Assembly (NCBI GenBank): GCA_032629725.1
Contig: JAFEVB010000006.1
Location: 372,001-436,000 of the forward strand
From: Gremmenia infestans
Lineage: Eukaryota > Ascomycota > Leotiomycetes > Helotiales > Hamatocanthoscyphaceae
Length of the DNA: 64,000 nucleotides
Direction of reading: 5' to 3'
Shown one piece after another: positions 52,383 through 63,145 of this stretch. The notes beneath the pieces are model-generated. The model did not search any database and was not told the origin of the DNA. It saw only the letters and a list, made by a program, of their open reading frames with translations. Numbering within the stretch: position 1 is the stretch's first letter; each line of letters opens with the position of its first letter. The position numbers were made by a program, and so were the translations under genes.

Positions 52383-52628
52383 CTATTCCTCTTCTAGTTA
52401 GCGTTGTTCCGACGCTTAAGTATAATATAGAAAAACATCTTATTAGGCCTATAGCTTTCTTCTTTTCTTATTATACTACCTAAATATAATAGTAACTAAT
52501 ATTCTCTTTCTTTTAGCAACGCTATAGAAAAGACTAGTAAATAAAATATAGCTTCTTATTCTTATTATAAAAGGAGCAAAAGATAGTATATAGCTTCTTA
52601 TAATATTAAATATACTTATTATACTAAG

Positions 52629-53040
52629 TGTATCCGCTAGAATAAAACCTGCGATATTTGCTAGATAAATCAGATGCCTAAAGTTATAAAGTAGAAGTTA
52701 CTAAAGTATTAGTACTAAAAACTTTATACTAAGAAAGCCGAGGCTTTTATAAAGATTCTGCAACTTAAGAAACTCTAGGAAGTATTAGATAAAAAAAAGT
52801 AGTATATAATTACTACTAGTTTAAATTCTCTTAATAAGCTTAATACTTTTTAAAAAAAGAAGCAGAAAAAGCATAAAAGAAAGAAACGGCGCAAGTATAA
52901 GGGCCCGCCTACTTCCTCTAGTATTAGGTCTAGTAATAGCTTTTTTTCCTATTCCGATCCTTTTAATAACCTTGCCTTTATTATATTTCTCGCGGCGTAT
53001 AATCCCTTAGATCCGTTCTAGTTAGGTTAGGGTATTAATC
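52629..53040 (+). pseudogene. Accessory ORF relic, copy 3
   Basis: Plus-strand frame inside the minus-strand element. It reads C-I-R-x-N-K-T-C-D-I-C (three cysteines) at about 52629-52661, an amphipathic K/L/E/A region, a basic run (KKQKKHKRKKRRKYK) at about 52860-52905, a serine-rich stretch (PPTSSSIRSSNSFF) and a C-terminal SYSDPFNN...AAYNPLDPF tail. All stops are TAG or TAA and no frameshift is needed across about 137 codons. This is the best preserved of the three copies. Confidence 0.65.
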
Positions 53041-56000
53041 TTAGTAGTTTATAAATATCTTAAGACTCTTAAGTATTACCTTTATTTCCTAAGTATTCTT
53101 TAAGTATAGATAGTTTATCTATTTAACTAGATACTTAATATAGCCTCTAATCTATTTATAGTCTAGTATTACTTCGATCTTATACTTAGTATTAAGGTTA
53201 ACTAGTTAGATTTCTATAATAGGCGCGGGTAGCGTCCCTAGTAGTACTAGTTTAAGAAAAGATATATAAAATACTAGATATATGTTTATTATCTTAAATA
53301 GTGCTAATTTATAGTTAACTAGTTCTATAACTCGTTTGATTTTAAACAGCCCTAGCTTTTTATAATCTAGTTTTATACTTAGTTGTTTTATCTTAATATT
53401 TTTTCATATTAGATAGACTTTATTCCCTTTTTTAAATATAGGTTCTATACTATATTTTCCGTTATAGTATAACGCTGCTCTCTTTATAAAGAATGCTAGG
53501 TCGCTGGCTAGTTTTTTCTAAAGTGCTTTAAGATCTTCTATCTATATAGTTGCGGATTAGTTATCTAATTCTAAGGTTATTATAAAGTAGTAGGCTTTAG
53601 AGTTATAACTATAATTCGTATATACTAGTAAGATCTTTATATTTTCCGCAGCTAACGTATTATATATAAACTAGGCGAGTGGTAGAAGCCCTACCTAGTT
53701 ATTTTATTTATAGTTTATATAATACTAGATATATATTTCTATTATTTAATTTATCTGTTTAGTTTATCTATTAGTTTATAGATAAAAGCTTATTAATAGC
53801 TTTCTTTTAATATCTAGTAAAGCTATAAATGCCATCTAGAATTTTAAAGTAAAGAGCTAATTTCTATCTAATATAATTTCTTCTAGCGCGCTATAGTTTA
53901 CTACTACTACTTAGAGAAATGCCTAAGCTAAGTCTTTAGCTATACTTAACTTCTTATAAGATATTATATAGGTGTATTTTATTAGCCTATCTATAATAAC
54001 TAGAATAGAATTATATTCTACTCCTATTATTAGATTCTTAGATAGTAGTAGTTTAACTATAAAGTTCTATATAATAGATATCTAAGAAGTCTTTAGTATA
54101 TTAGGTGATTATATTATATTATATAAAGCGTATTATAATATTTTATTTCATATATAAGTATTATACTTACTAATAACCTTCTTAACTATTATTTGTATAC
54201 TTAGAAAGTAGTACCTCCGTAAAAGCCTTTTCTAGGTTTAGTGTTTTCTTAATATCCGTAAGCTAGTAGCTTATATTACTTCTTAATAAATTCTTTTTAG
54301 ATGCTTTTAAAGATATATATCTTATTTTTATATAGTAGGAGCCTCTTTATATTCTTCTAGAAGTATTATAAAATATCTTCCGCTACTATATCCCCCTTAT
54401 ATACTATTCTAATTTTATCTATAAATAGATTCCTATTAATATAGATTGCAGCTGCGATTTATTATTTATTTAAGATAAGATTATTACTATCTTCCTAGAA
54501 GATTATAACGCTCTTTATTTCCTCTTTTATCTTATACTCTAGTTTCTAACTTAGCATATTAGTATATATATTCTTTATCTTTTTTATATATTTAATTTAT
54601 AAGTTATAGATAGTAAGTATCTCTACCTATCTTATCTGCCGTCTATTTAAGTTTTTAGTTATAGTAAAGCTAATAAGATTCTTATAATTAGTAAGAATTA
54701 TTACTAGGAAGTTAGCTCTCTAAAAGTAAACTTTTTATTTTTATAATACTTTAACTATTACTAGAAGTTTCTTATTATATATATTATAATTAAGTTCTAT
54801 AGATATTATTTTTCTAAAGTAGTATGCTACTAGATACTAGCTACTATTCTTATATTTCTATATAAGTACTCTCTCTATTACCTTATCTAATATATCTATT
54901 TCTACTATTAACTTAAGTTCTAGCTAGAAGTTCTAGTAGATAAGCTTCTTTATAAAGGTCTGCTTTAGCTCTTAGAATACCTTTTCCGCTTTATCTATCT
55001 ATTTAAACTTCTGCTTCTTTTTTATTAGGTCTATAAGTAGTAGAGCCTTTTTTAAATATAACTTAATAAACTTCTAGTAGAAGTTTATAAATCCTAGGAA
55101 AGATTATACCTATTTAACTATAGTTAGTATCTCCTAGGTAATAATTGCTTAGACCTTTTTAGAGTCTAGGCCGATTTTCCCTAGTATAATTATATAGTTT
55201 AGAAAAGTAATTTCTTTTATATAAAAGTTATATTTAGATAGCTTTAGATAGAATCCTTTTACTATAAGTGCTTCTAAGACCTATATTATATATCCTATAT
55301 ATTATTTCTTATTATCTAAATATACTAGTATATTATTAAGATAATATATATAGAACCTGTTTAAGAAAGCTCTTAATATATTATAGTTAACTTTTTAATA
55401 AATTACTAAGATATTAGTTAGCCTAAACGGTATAACCTAGTACTTATAGTAACTAAATCTGGTTTAAAATGCTGTTTTCTATTCTTTGCTCTTTATAATA
55501 CAGATTAGGTAATATGCGTCTCTTATATCTAGTTATATAAAGATTACTACTTTTCTTAAATAGTCCTATATATTATCTGCTTATAGTAATAGATATTAAT
55601 TCTTTATAGTTATCTCGTTTAACTTTTAATAGTTAATATAAAACTAATCCAGTTTGTTTTTTTTCTTTATAAATAGTATTAGCGCTTCTAATAGGGAGTG
55701 CAACTCTCTTATCTATCTCTTAGATAACGCTTTATTAATATACTTTTTTTATAGTCTTATCTTCTTTTTACTATACTAATAAAGTAGTTCCTAAAAAGGT
55801 TTATATTCTTTCTTAAATAGTATTTTATAGTTCTATAGTTAATATTTAGGTAAAGCCTTTTTATCTTATAGGTTATTAAATATCTATTTAAACTTCTTAT
55901 ACTATACTAGTATCTTTTTTTTAACTTTCTTATTATCTAGTAGAGGGCCTTAGATTATATGCCTTAGCGTGTTATAGAAGGTAGTGCTAACCTTTTTATA

Positions 56001-57930
56001 GCTATATAGTTATTTTAATATATAGCTATATTAGATAAACTTTACTTTATAAGTTTTCTAGTCGATTTCTGAATTATATTATCTAATCTAAAAAATACTA
56101 AAAATGGCCTGATTATCTCTAATACAGATTATATCTAGGCTAATTTCCTTCTAGTAACCTCTAATAGTTATCTATATAGATATAGTCTTATACTTAACTA
56201 TCTTTCTATTTATTCTAATTGCTATCTTATTAATAATAGTAAGTAGATAAGATTTCTTCTTTTTTTATATTAGTATATTAAGCCTCTTTATAGCTTCTAG
56301 TAAGATAAAGTTCCTTTATATACTAGAGTTAAGTATAACCTATAGCTTCTTTTCTCTAGTGCAAGCGTTTAGTATTATATAGTTTTAGCTCTTTATAGCT
56401 ACCACTTTTCTTTCTAGTTATCTTTTTTCTAAAACCTTATATCTTATAAATTGGTTTTTCTATAGTTAGTAACTGCTTTTCTACTTTATTAGTTAATATA
56501 AGATATTTAGCGCAAATATACTTTATACTTTATTACTAATATATTACTAAGCAAAGATTATTAGGTTTATAGGAAATAGAAGAAAAGTTATTTTCCTTTA
56601 AATACATTTGCCTAACCCTTTACTAGCGATTTCCTAGACTTCTCCTAGTTTAATAATTAAGCTTAGCTTTAGCATTTTTTCTTCTAGAATGCCTTTAATA
56701 ATCCTAGGCTATTAGGGTGCCTTAAAGACAACTTATTATATATCTTAGTATATAACTATATAGTAGATACCTTTTTCTAGTCTCTTTATTTCTAGCTAGA
56801 AGTCTTTTTTAAAGGCTAGTTTATTTTCTTCTTTAGGCTTCTACTAGTTTCCTATAAAAAGCTTATTACTAGCTATAATCTATTTTTTATCTATATTAGG
56901 TAGCTAGTCCGTAGAATCCTAAGATAGGCTTACTTTTTCTTCTATATTTATTTCCTAGCTTTTATATTTAGGTAGTTGCATACTATACTTCTATCTCTTA
57001 GGGTTAGGTTATAATACTATATCTAAGGTTTATATAGCTATACTTATATTTTATTTCTTTTAGAGTCCTTTTCTTTTCTTTTATCTATAAGAGAATACTA
57101 AGTATCTAGGTAATCTATACTTAAAATAAAGTCCTTTCTAATATTACTTATTCTATTTCTTCTTAAAGAGTAGGTTTAGTTTTTAGTAAGCGGCGTTAAT
57201 TTCTATTAGGTCTCTTTAGTTTTTTCTTTCTATTAATCCTATCTTTTTTAACTATTTACTAAAGTTATAGGTCCTCTTTTATTTAAGAGACCTTTTAAAG
57301 AATTAGTTATTAATCTTAACCGCTTCCTTAATTATTTTAGTAAGGTTATTTAGTTAGTCTATTCTAGTTAGCTTATTCTTAATAAAGTTCTTTAGTTCTA
57401 TATAATACTAGCTAGTTAGAGCGCGGTTGCTCTATTCTACTATATCCAAATACTACTAGAACCTTATAGTATACTTAGAGGCCGACTTGCTCTATTTTAG
57501 TTATTATAGCTTCTATTTAGCTATACTTTACTATTTAAGATTACTAAAGACTTATCGGATATTCTTCTTAAATGCTTTATAGCTTATAAATATAGCCTAG
57601 GTTAAGATCCTTGCTCCGGTTATAACTTGCCTCTAACTAGTCTTATTTGCTATAAAATCGTTAATATAGGTCTTAATCTAGTTAAAGGCTATATCTTAAA
57701 GGTAACTAATTATATAGATAACCTTTACTATCTTAGTTTTAAATAAGTATTAGTTAAATAGAATATAGATATCTATTAAGATTAGAAAGTTATCTAACTT
57801 GCCTTTATTCTTATAGAATATATTAGATGTTTTAATAATTATAGTTTATTCTTATACTATAAGGGTTTAGGCTAGCGCTAGTATAAAGGCCGGAGTTTAT
57901 ATTAGAGTTAAGATTAAAGTGTTCTTTCTT
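53041..57930 (-). pseudogene. gag-pol: gag-pol relic of copy 3
   Basis: Read on the minus strand from right to left: gag (about 57930-56500), then protease, RT, RNase H, integrase and the chromodomain (about 53050-53200, with a Y-K-I-E-V-I-L-D core). The RT YLDD box appears as YLNN at about 55322-55350. Stops are dense. Its content parallels copy 1, and it retains slightly more C and G than copy 4. Confidence 0.85.
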
Positions 57931-57985
57931 TTAGTAGATCCGGTAGATAATATTATTCCGTTGATAAAAAGACTAGTACTTAAAG

Positions 57986-58470
57986 TATAATAATTGCCTA
58001 GCTTATATAATACTAAAGTAAGTCTTATAACTTAAGTTAGGTCCCTAGACCTAGGTTATTATTAGGTTAATATTAGTATCTATTAATAGATTATAAGTTA
58101 CTATACTTAGAAGTATAGCTTATTATAAAGTATAAAGTAATAAGCGTATATTAGGAAATACTATTTAAGTTAAGTATAAAGCTCCTATCTAATAGGTAAT
58201 AACCTAGTCTTATATAGAACCTCTATACTACTAGTTAACCGTGGTCGACTCGACTACTATTAATCTAATTAACTGCTTACTAGTTAACTAGTCGATCGTA
58301 TTATATAACTAATTATATAGTATAATAACTAAATATTAGTAGGCCTACTTCTTAATAAATATATCTAAATATATATATATAAGACTATAACCTTTCTTCT
58401 AGGGGTTCTCCTATGTCTGAAGCTAGATACTAAGTCTAAGGTCCTCTAGTTATATATTATATCTATAATA
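57986..58470 (-). repeat. 5' LTR of copy 3
   Basis: 485 bp, reverse orientation, subtype A throughout, beginning TATAATAATTGCC and ending ATCTATAATA. It meets the unknown LTR element at 58471. Confidence 0.9.
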
Positions 58471-59450
58471 AATATATTTATATCTGATTTTTAGAAAAGC
58501 TATTAGATAATCCGCTATCTGCTAGCTTTTAGAAAGTATTAATATATTAGTTTAAGTATTTTATAGTATACTTTAGTTATTTTATATTACTCTATTAATA
58601 CTTTTTATAAAAAATATATTAAAAGTCTTTCTAGTATATTAAGCTATCTTTATTCTTTTATAAATAATCTATATTATATTTAATATACTAGTCTATATAT
58701 TAGATAGCTTAGTTAATTTTCTCTACTAATTTATTTATCTTATAGGTTTTAAAATATTAATCTAGTATTTATAAGTATTTTATAATATCTTATTTATTAA
58801 ATATTAGCGCTTTAGTAGTTTCTTTAATAGATATTAGATTATAGAAAAGTAGTTACTAAACTATCTTTTTTATTAATTGCTTTTTTTTATAACTTTACTT
58901 TAACTTATTATACTTCTTAGCTTATTTTAGCTCTAAGTTACTTTTAGATAAAAAAGAGCTAGCTAATAATAAGAAGTCTTTAGATAATAAAGATACTAAA
59001 GACGCTTTTTACTTATTTTACTTTTCTTTAGGTTTCTTATTTATTATTACCTAGCTTTTTATTACTAGAATATCTTTTATCTTTATTAGCTTCTTAGTTT
59101 TCTAAATCTCTTCTATTACTACTATATTAGCTACTTTATTCTAGTCTAGCTTTATTACTTTTATAAGCTTCTTATTAATATTCTTATTTTTCTTTTTTAG
59201 GTTCTATTTCTAGTTCTAACGTTTTTACTATCTTTTTAGTTTAGGATTTACTAGATTAAAACTAGAGCTAGTAGCTATTCTAGTACTTTTTTCTAAAATG
59301 CTTAGCTTAAGTTAATTAAATTTTAAGAGACTTCTTATATTTATAGCTATATCTGCTAGAGGCACTACTAGAGCGCTTGCTATTACTACTAGAGATTTTC
59401 TCTAGCTAATTACTATATTTATAATATATATTTAGATGCTTATTTTTCTA
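58471..59450 (-). pseudogene. gag-like relic of the unknown LTR element
   Basis: On the minus strand a frame can be read with helical, charged sequence (KLVEKINQAIQYIDRYIK-type if G-to-A changes are allowed) and a lysine-rich N-terminal half. Position next to the right LTR suggests gag of a minus-oriented element. The call is tentative: no zinc knuckle is seen and stops are frequent. Confidence 0.35.
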
Positions 59451-60203
59451 AAGATAATATAAATAAAGTAATAATAAAGATAATAATTAAGTGCGGATAG
59501 TAAAGACGATTTCGTAGATAGTATCGGTTTTTAGTATTTCCGCCAAAATACTAATCTTAATACTTTCAAATCTAACTACTTCTCCGAAGCCGCTTTTATA
59601 TTTAAAATTTGCTAATAAATTTTTAAAAAGAGCATCTAGAAGCTTTTCTAGTTAGGTGACTTTAGAAAATAATCTAAATTCTTAAATCTTATAATACTAG
59701 CTACTATTTACTTTCTACTTTCTTAATAATAATCTTCTTTTTTCTCTTATATCTTCTTAGCTTCTAAGCTAATAATTTCTGCTTTTAAAGTCTAATACTT
59801 CTACGCCTAAACTTTAATCTGCTAGACCGGCCTTTTAATACTAAACTTTCTAATAATAGCTTATACTTTTACTATTTTCCTAGTACTTTAAGAATTAGTC
59901 TTAGTCTTTTAAAGATTATCTAACTTAATAGGTTCTTATTAGACTACTTTTTATAGTTTTGCTATAACTATTACTTCTTATAGATATTCTAGATAGGTAG
60001 TATTATTTAACTAATTTAGTATTTTTATCTACTTATTACTATAGTAATAAAATATACTTTATTTTTATTAACTACTTTTTATCTACTATTATATATATCT
60101 TAATAGCTTTAGTAAAAGCTTTTTATACCTTTTTTAGTTATTAATATTTAATAAATCCTATAAGCTATAAAGAATGCCTTGCTTCTTATAGTAATTACTA
60201 AAA
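59451..60203. other. Leader region of the unknown LTR element
   Basis: No gene recognised. It includes a less AT-rich spot at about 59490-59590 (GTGCGGATAGTAAAGACG, TTTCCGCC) and ends at the right 214-bp LTR. Confidence 0.35.
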
Positions 60204-60417
60204 TATAAAAAGATAATATAATCGTAGACTTTAGACTAGAATCTAACTTATAGTTTTATTATAGTATAAATATATATATTAAAATAATCTATATAAAAGA
60301 GTATATTATAAAATAGATAATAATCTAAATTTAGTAAAGTGTCCGATTTTATAAAGTATAGTATAGTACTAGCTATATACTCTACTTTATATAATATTCT
60401 ATTTGGTTTCTACTATA
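60204..60417. repeat. Right LTR of the unknown element
   Basis: 214 bp, partner of 40602-40815, followed by the ATAT target copy (60418-60421). Confidence 0.85.
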
Positions 60418-60421
60418 ATAT

Positions 60422-61430
60422 TTAAAAGGTATACTTTCTAGTTTATATTAATAATATTACTACTACTATAGAAAAGCAATATAATATTAACTAGTTCTTT
60501 AATATACTTTTATACTAGTTTAATACTAAGCTTCTAAGAGAGATTTCTAAGATATTAAATATAAGAATTACTTATAACTAAAAGTATAAAACTATCTGCT
60601 TTAATTAAAAGCACTATCTTAATAAAGTTCTTATAGGTTTTAAAATTGCTATAGTAAAATATAAAAGTAAACTAATACTAGCTAATAGTTATAATAACTT
60701 TTAGCTAGCAAATAAAAATAATAAAAAAATAGATATAACTTAGTATTAAAAAATAATTAGAAGTTTAATATATATAATAATCTTTACTAGACCTAATATA
60801 GTATTTATTTTAAGATGCTTAATATAATATATAAGTAATCTAGTAATCTATTATAAAATAGTATTAAAAAAGTTAATAAGATATCTTTAGTTAACTATTA
60901 AGTAAAAGCTATACTATAGCTTTAAAGAAGATATAAACTACTTTATAATATTTATAAATACTAATTAGATAAGTAATAAGTCTAATTAGAAAAGCATTTC
61001 TAAAAGAGTTAGGATCTTTTATAAAAGACTATTCTCTTAGATACTAAAGAAGTAAAGATTAGTAGCTAAGTTAAGCTATAAATTAAAGTATATTATCTAA
61101 GTAATATATACTATATAAAGTTAGTAGATAGTATAGATCTTTAAAAACTTAAGAATACTAAAGTATATTAAAAGTAATAGTAAAGCAGTTAATATATTTA
61201 GAGATAACTAAGATACTCTAGCTCTAGTCTAGAATCTCTACCTTTATAAATAATTAAAGCATATTAATATATACTACTACTATATCTAAGATCTAGTTAA
61301 AAAGAAAAAGATAAAGATCTTATACTTATTAATATTAGAGATATCTATAGATAGTTTTATAAAACCTCTTAGTTAAGTTACATTTAAAGGATTCTTAAAG
61401 CAGCTAGAAGTTATAATAGATTAGTAGTTA
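60422..61430 (+). pseudogene. Ty1/Copia element, 3' part (second half of RT, RNase H)
   Basis: Continuation of 37503-40601. The RT YVDD box reads Y-I-N-N at 60444-60455, preceded by V-Y-F-L-V. Downstream there is an L-x-x-Y-I-x-N-L region, then the RNase H region with K-S-I-S-x-R-V (SISG in the family), and near the end D-N-x-D-T-L-A-L-V-x-N-x-Y and KHINIYYYYI-x-D-L-V (family: KHID-I-x-Y-H-x-x-R). A D-S-F-I-K-P-L block near 61350 corresponds to the terminal ADGLTKPL. Coordinates run to the end of recognisable pol; the 3' LTR was not identified. Confidence 0.82.
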
Positions 61431-61820
61431 GTTATTATTCTTATTTAGAAAAGTAGAAAAAGGGAAATAGAAGAAAATACTATAGTAAAAGCTATAGAGA
61501 AGTATTAGAAATATAGCCTTTATAGTATTAGGTAATACAGCTACTAGCAGATATATATAAGGTTATAAGAACCTTATCTTTACCTCTATAGTAGCTTTCC
61601 TCCTTAAGCTAATATAACCCCTTTAACCTACTTCCCTAACTATATCCCTATCTGGTCTACGTGCCCTTCTAGAGGTAATAATCCTAGGAGACATATAGTT
61701 CTAATACACATTCTATTTTTAAAACCCGGCATTATTAATATCTTATAAAGTAGCATACCAAATGATAACTTTTCCCGTCCGCATATCCAGAACCTCATAA
61801 ATGCATATACTCAGATAGGC
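61431..61820. other. Boundary between AT-rich block and gene-bearing DNA
   Basis: Composition shifts over about 300 bases from TA-dominated to balanced. The end of the Copia element (possibly its decayed LTR) must lie here, but I could not place it. The minus-strand gene at 61821 ends immediately to the right, so its terminator and poly(A) site should fall here too. Confidence 0.55.
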
Positions 61821-63145
61821 TTACTTATTCATCGGGTTGGAAAAGTGCTTCACTCTTCTGCCAATATTTTCCTCTGGAAATGGCTGCGCCTGCTCTTCTT
61901 TGACAGTAAAGTCTGTCTTGACCAGAATAGTTCTGTCGCCCATTTCGATATCCCGGAGACTGTTGGGCTGCGTGGGTCCATTACTTCCATCGTCGCTGAT
62001 CCGTTCGAATCCATCTGCATCCACCTTAGACGCAAACCTACTCTTGCCAGTAAGATTGTTGCTGCTTTGCTGATGGGAACCAGTTGGATTGCTGCCGTTT
62101 TTTGACGAATTGACACCTCGCATACGGAAAAATCTTTCGAAGAGTGGCCGCATGAGAGGAAGGTTGCCGCTGATAACTGCAACGCCCATTTCCATAAAGG
62201 TCCAGCCACTAGCATATACTTGCGTGTAGGTTGCGTCGTTCGGAGTGAATTCGATGAGAGCTGCGATTCGGATAGCGCTGGTTACACAGACACTAGTATA
62301 AAGTGAGCTTTCGAAATTGTTAAAGGAGTTGAGATTCTTACAAGCTGCCGAGCAAGAAGATGCCCACGAGCGCAACTTTTCGCCTAACGTTGATCTGTAA
62401 TTGGAAAATCATGGGAATCGGAAGTGCTAGAATGAATATATCCCCGACCAGAGACAAGGCACCATTGACAGTCCCGCTGACAACTTGGTTCTTGCAGTGT
62501 CCGCCGGGAATGGCCCTATCATAGTAGTACGCGATGGGCGTACAGACTGTCAAGTTGACAAACCATGTTGCGATTCCCCAAATAATGGTGTAGGCCAAAT
62601 TGGCATATGCGAATATTCTAAATTTCTTCGACGGGAAAAGACGCATATAGAACAAGAGGATCGAGCTCTTGATACAGACAAGGGCTGGCTGGTTAGCTCT
62701 TTGAAGGGCAAATGTGAGCTACATATATCAGCGATTTTGTTCTCAGAAATTGGATTTATTCTGAAGTTTTACTCTTGAAAAATGATATTTCTGCTCTGCT
62801 GAAACATGGCAAATATGGTGGCCGAGCCCATTTGCCATCACTGCCATATATGTTAGTACTCCGTTCGTTTCTTGTATTTGACTGGGTTTGCATACGCATA
62901 TATTCACAGATTGCCGGTTCCAGTGTGATCAACAACCCAACGCCCATCAAATAGTCGTCCAATTTCAAAGGTTGAAAGGACTTTTTCCTGGCCCAAATGC
63001 GCAATACGTAACTCAAGATCGCCAGCACCAGCACCAGCGTCGTCGAAACCCAAGCGAACAATCGACGATTAGCGACATCAGATGGGTTGTCTGGCGCACA
63101 CGTTTTAGCAGCACGATCGATTATCTGCTTGACCGATGATTCCAT
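61821..63145 (-). CDS. Fungal rhodopsin-domain seven-transmembrane protein (SAT4/PTH11-like)
   Basis: A four-exon gene model gives 388 residues: exons 63145-62896, 62840-62773, 62718-62342 and 62292-61821. Frame is kept across three short introns with GT-AG ends; two have branch-like sequences (TACTAAC, CTGAT). Membrane segments fall at about residues 28-51, 62-84, 107-134, 140-170, 187-212, 219-247 and 255-282. Family hallmarks are L-K-L-D-D-Y-L after segment 1, G-L-G-H-H-I after segment 2, a PGGHCKN loop with conserved Cys, L-P-I-P-M in segment 5, G-S-F-V-C-V-T-S-A-I-R in segment 6 and N-L-P-L-M-R-P-L closing segment 7. A hydrophilic tail of about 100 residues (293-388, with GFERISDDG) follows. 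Members are integral membrane proteins, some implicated in host or surface sensing; the ligand is unknown. The reading frame is intact and not RIP-affected despite the adjoining transposons. Confidence 0.9.
62293..62341 (-). other. Intron 3 of the rhodopsin-domain gene
   Basis: 49 bases, donor GTAAGA, acceptor TAG, with CTTTAAC as the probable branch site. Splicing rebuilds Phe232 within the family motif G-S-F-V-C-V. Confidence 0.88.
62719..62772 (-). other. Intron 2 of the rhodopsin-domain gene
   Basis: 54 bases, donor GTAAAA, acceptor TAG, branch-like CTGAT about 8 bases upstream of the acceptor. It is phase 0 between Arg106 and Leu107. Unspliced, the frame hits a stop. Confidence 0.82.
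62841..62895 (-). other. Intron 1 of the rhodopsin-domain gene
   Basis: 55 bases, donor GTATGC, acceptor CAG, with a perfect TACTAAC branch site about 11 bases before the acceptor. Splicing joins codon CTG (Leu84) and continues into MANGLGHH, the expected post-TM2 motif. Confidence 0.88.

Larger units (their letters stand above)
51898..58470 (-). mobile_element. Full-length chromovirus, LTR subtype A, RIP-inactivated (copy 3)
   Basis: Minus-strand element of 6.57 kb with LTRs at 51898-52382 and 57986-58470 (485 bp each) and a complete interior: accessory ORF, chromodomain, integrase, RNase H, RT, protease and gag. It is inserted into the integrase region of copy 2. The flanks differ (CCTAG on the left, AATAT on the right), so no target duplication survives. 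The missing right halves of copies 2 and 5 suggest that a deletion removed sequence to the right, perhaps by recombination between LTRs. Confidence 0.88.
40602..60417. mobile_element. LTR element of unknown class (214-bp LTRs), itself invaded
   Basis: Two direct repeats of 214 bp (40602-40815 and 60204-60417), each starting TATAAA and ending CTATA-type (TG...CA before decay), bracket this 19.8-kb block. Both outer sides carry ATAT (40598-40601, 60418-60421), a probable 4-bp target duplication. The block interrupts the Copia RT between LYGLKQ and YVDD; removing it together with one ATAT restores frame and spacing. Its own interior survives as 40816-44139 and 58471-60203, about 5 kb, because chromovirus copies occupy 44140-58470. 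Orientation is probably minus, judged from a gag-like frame at the right end. No RT or integrase of its own was recognised. Confidence 0.75.

Noticed and set aside
51893..58475. Target duplication around copy 3
   Set aside because: Flanks are CCTAG and AATAT; they are not related by transitions, so no duplication is claimed.
1..61430. Organellar or viral origin of the AT-rich block
   Set aside because: AT-rich mitochondrial DNA was considered, but the block contains LTR retroelements with RIP-type transitions and borders a nuclear-type spliced gene.
61837..62105. Plus-strand ORFs of 78 and 86 codons
   Set aside because: They are antisense shadows of the last exon of the rhodopsin-domain gene, with no family resemblance.
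61850..62215. 121-codon minus-strand ORF
   Set aside because: Alternative frame of exon 4; the frame retained in the model carries the family motifs.
62485..63139. Plus-strand ORFs opposite exons 1-3
   Set aside because: Shadows of the minus-strand exons.
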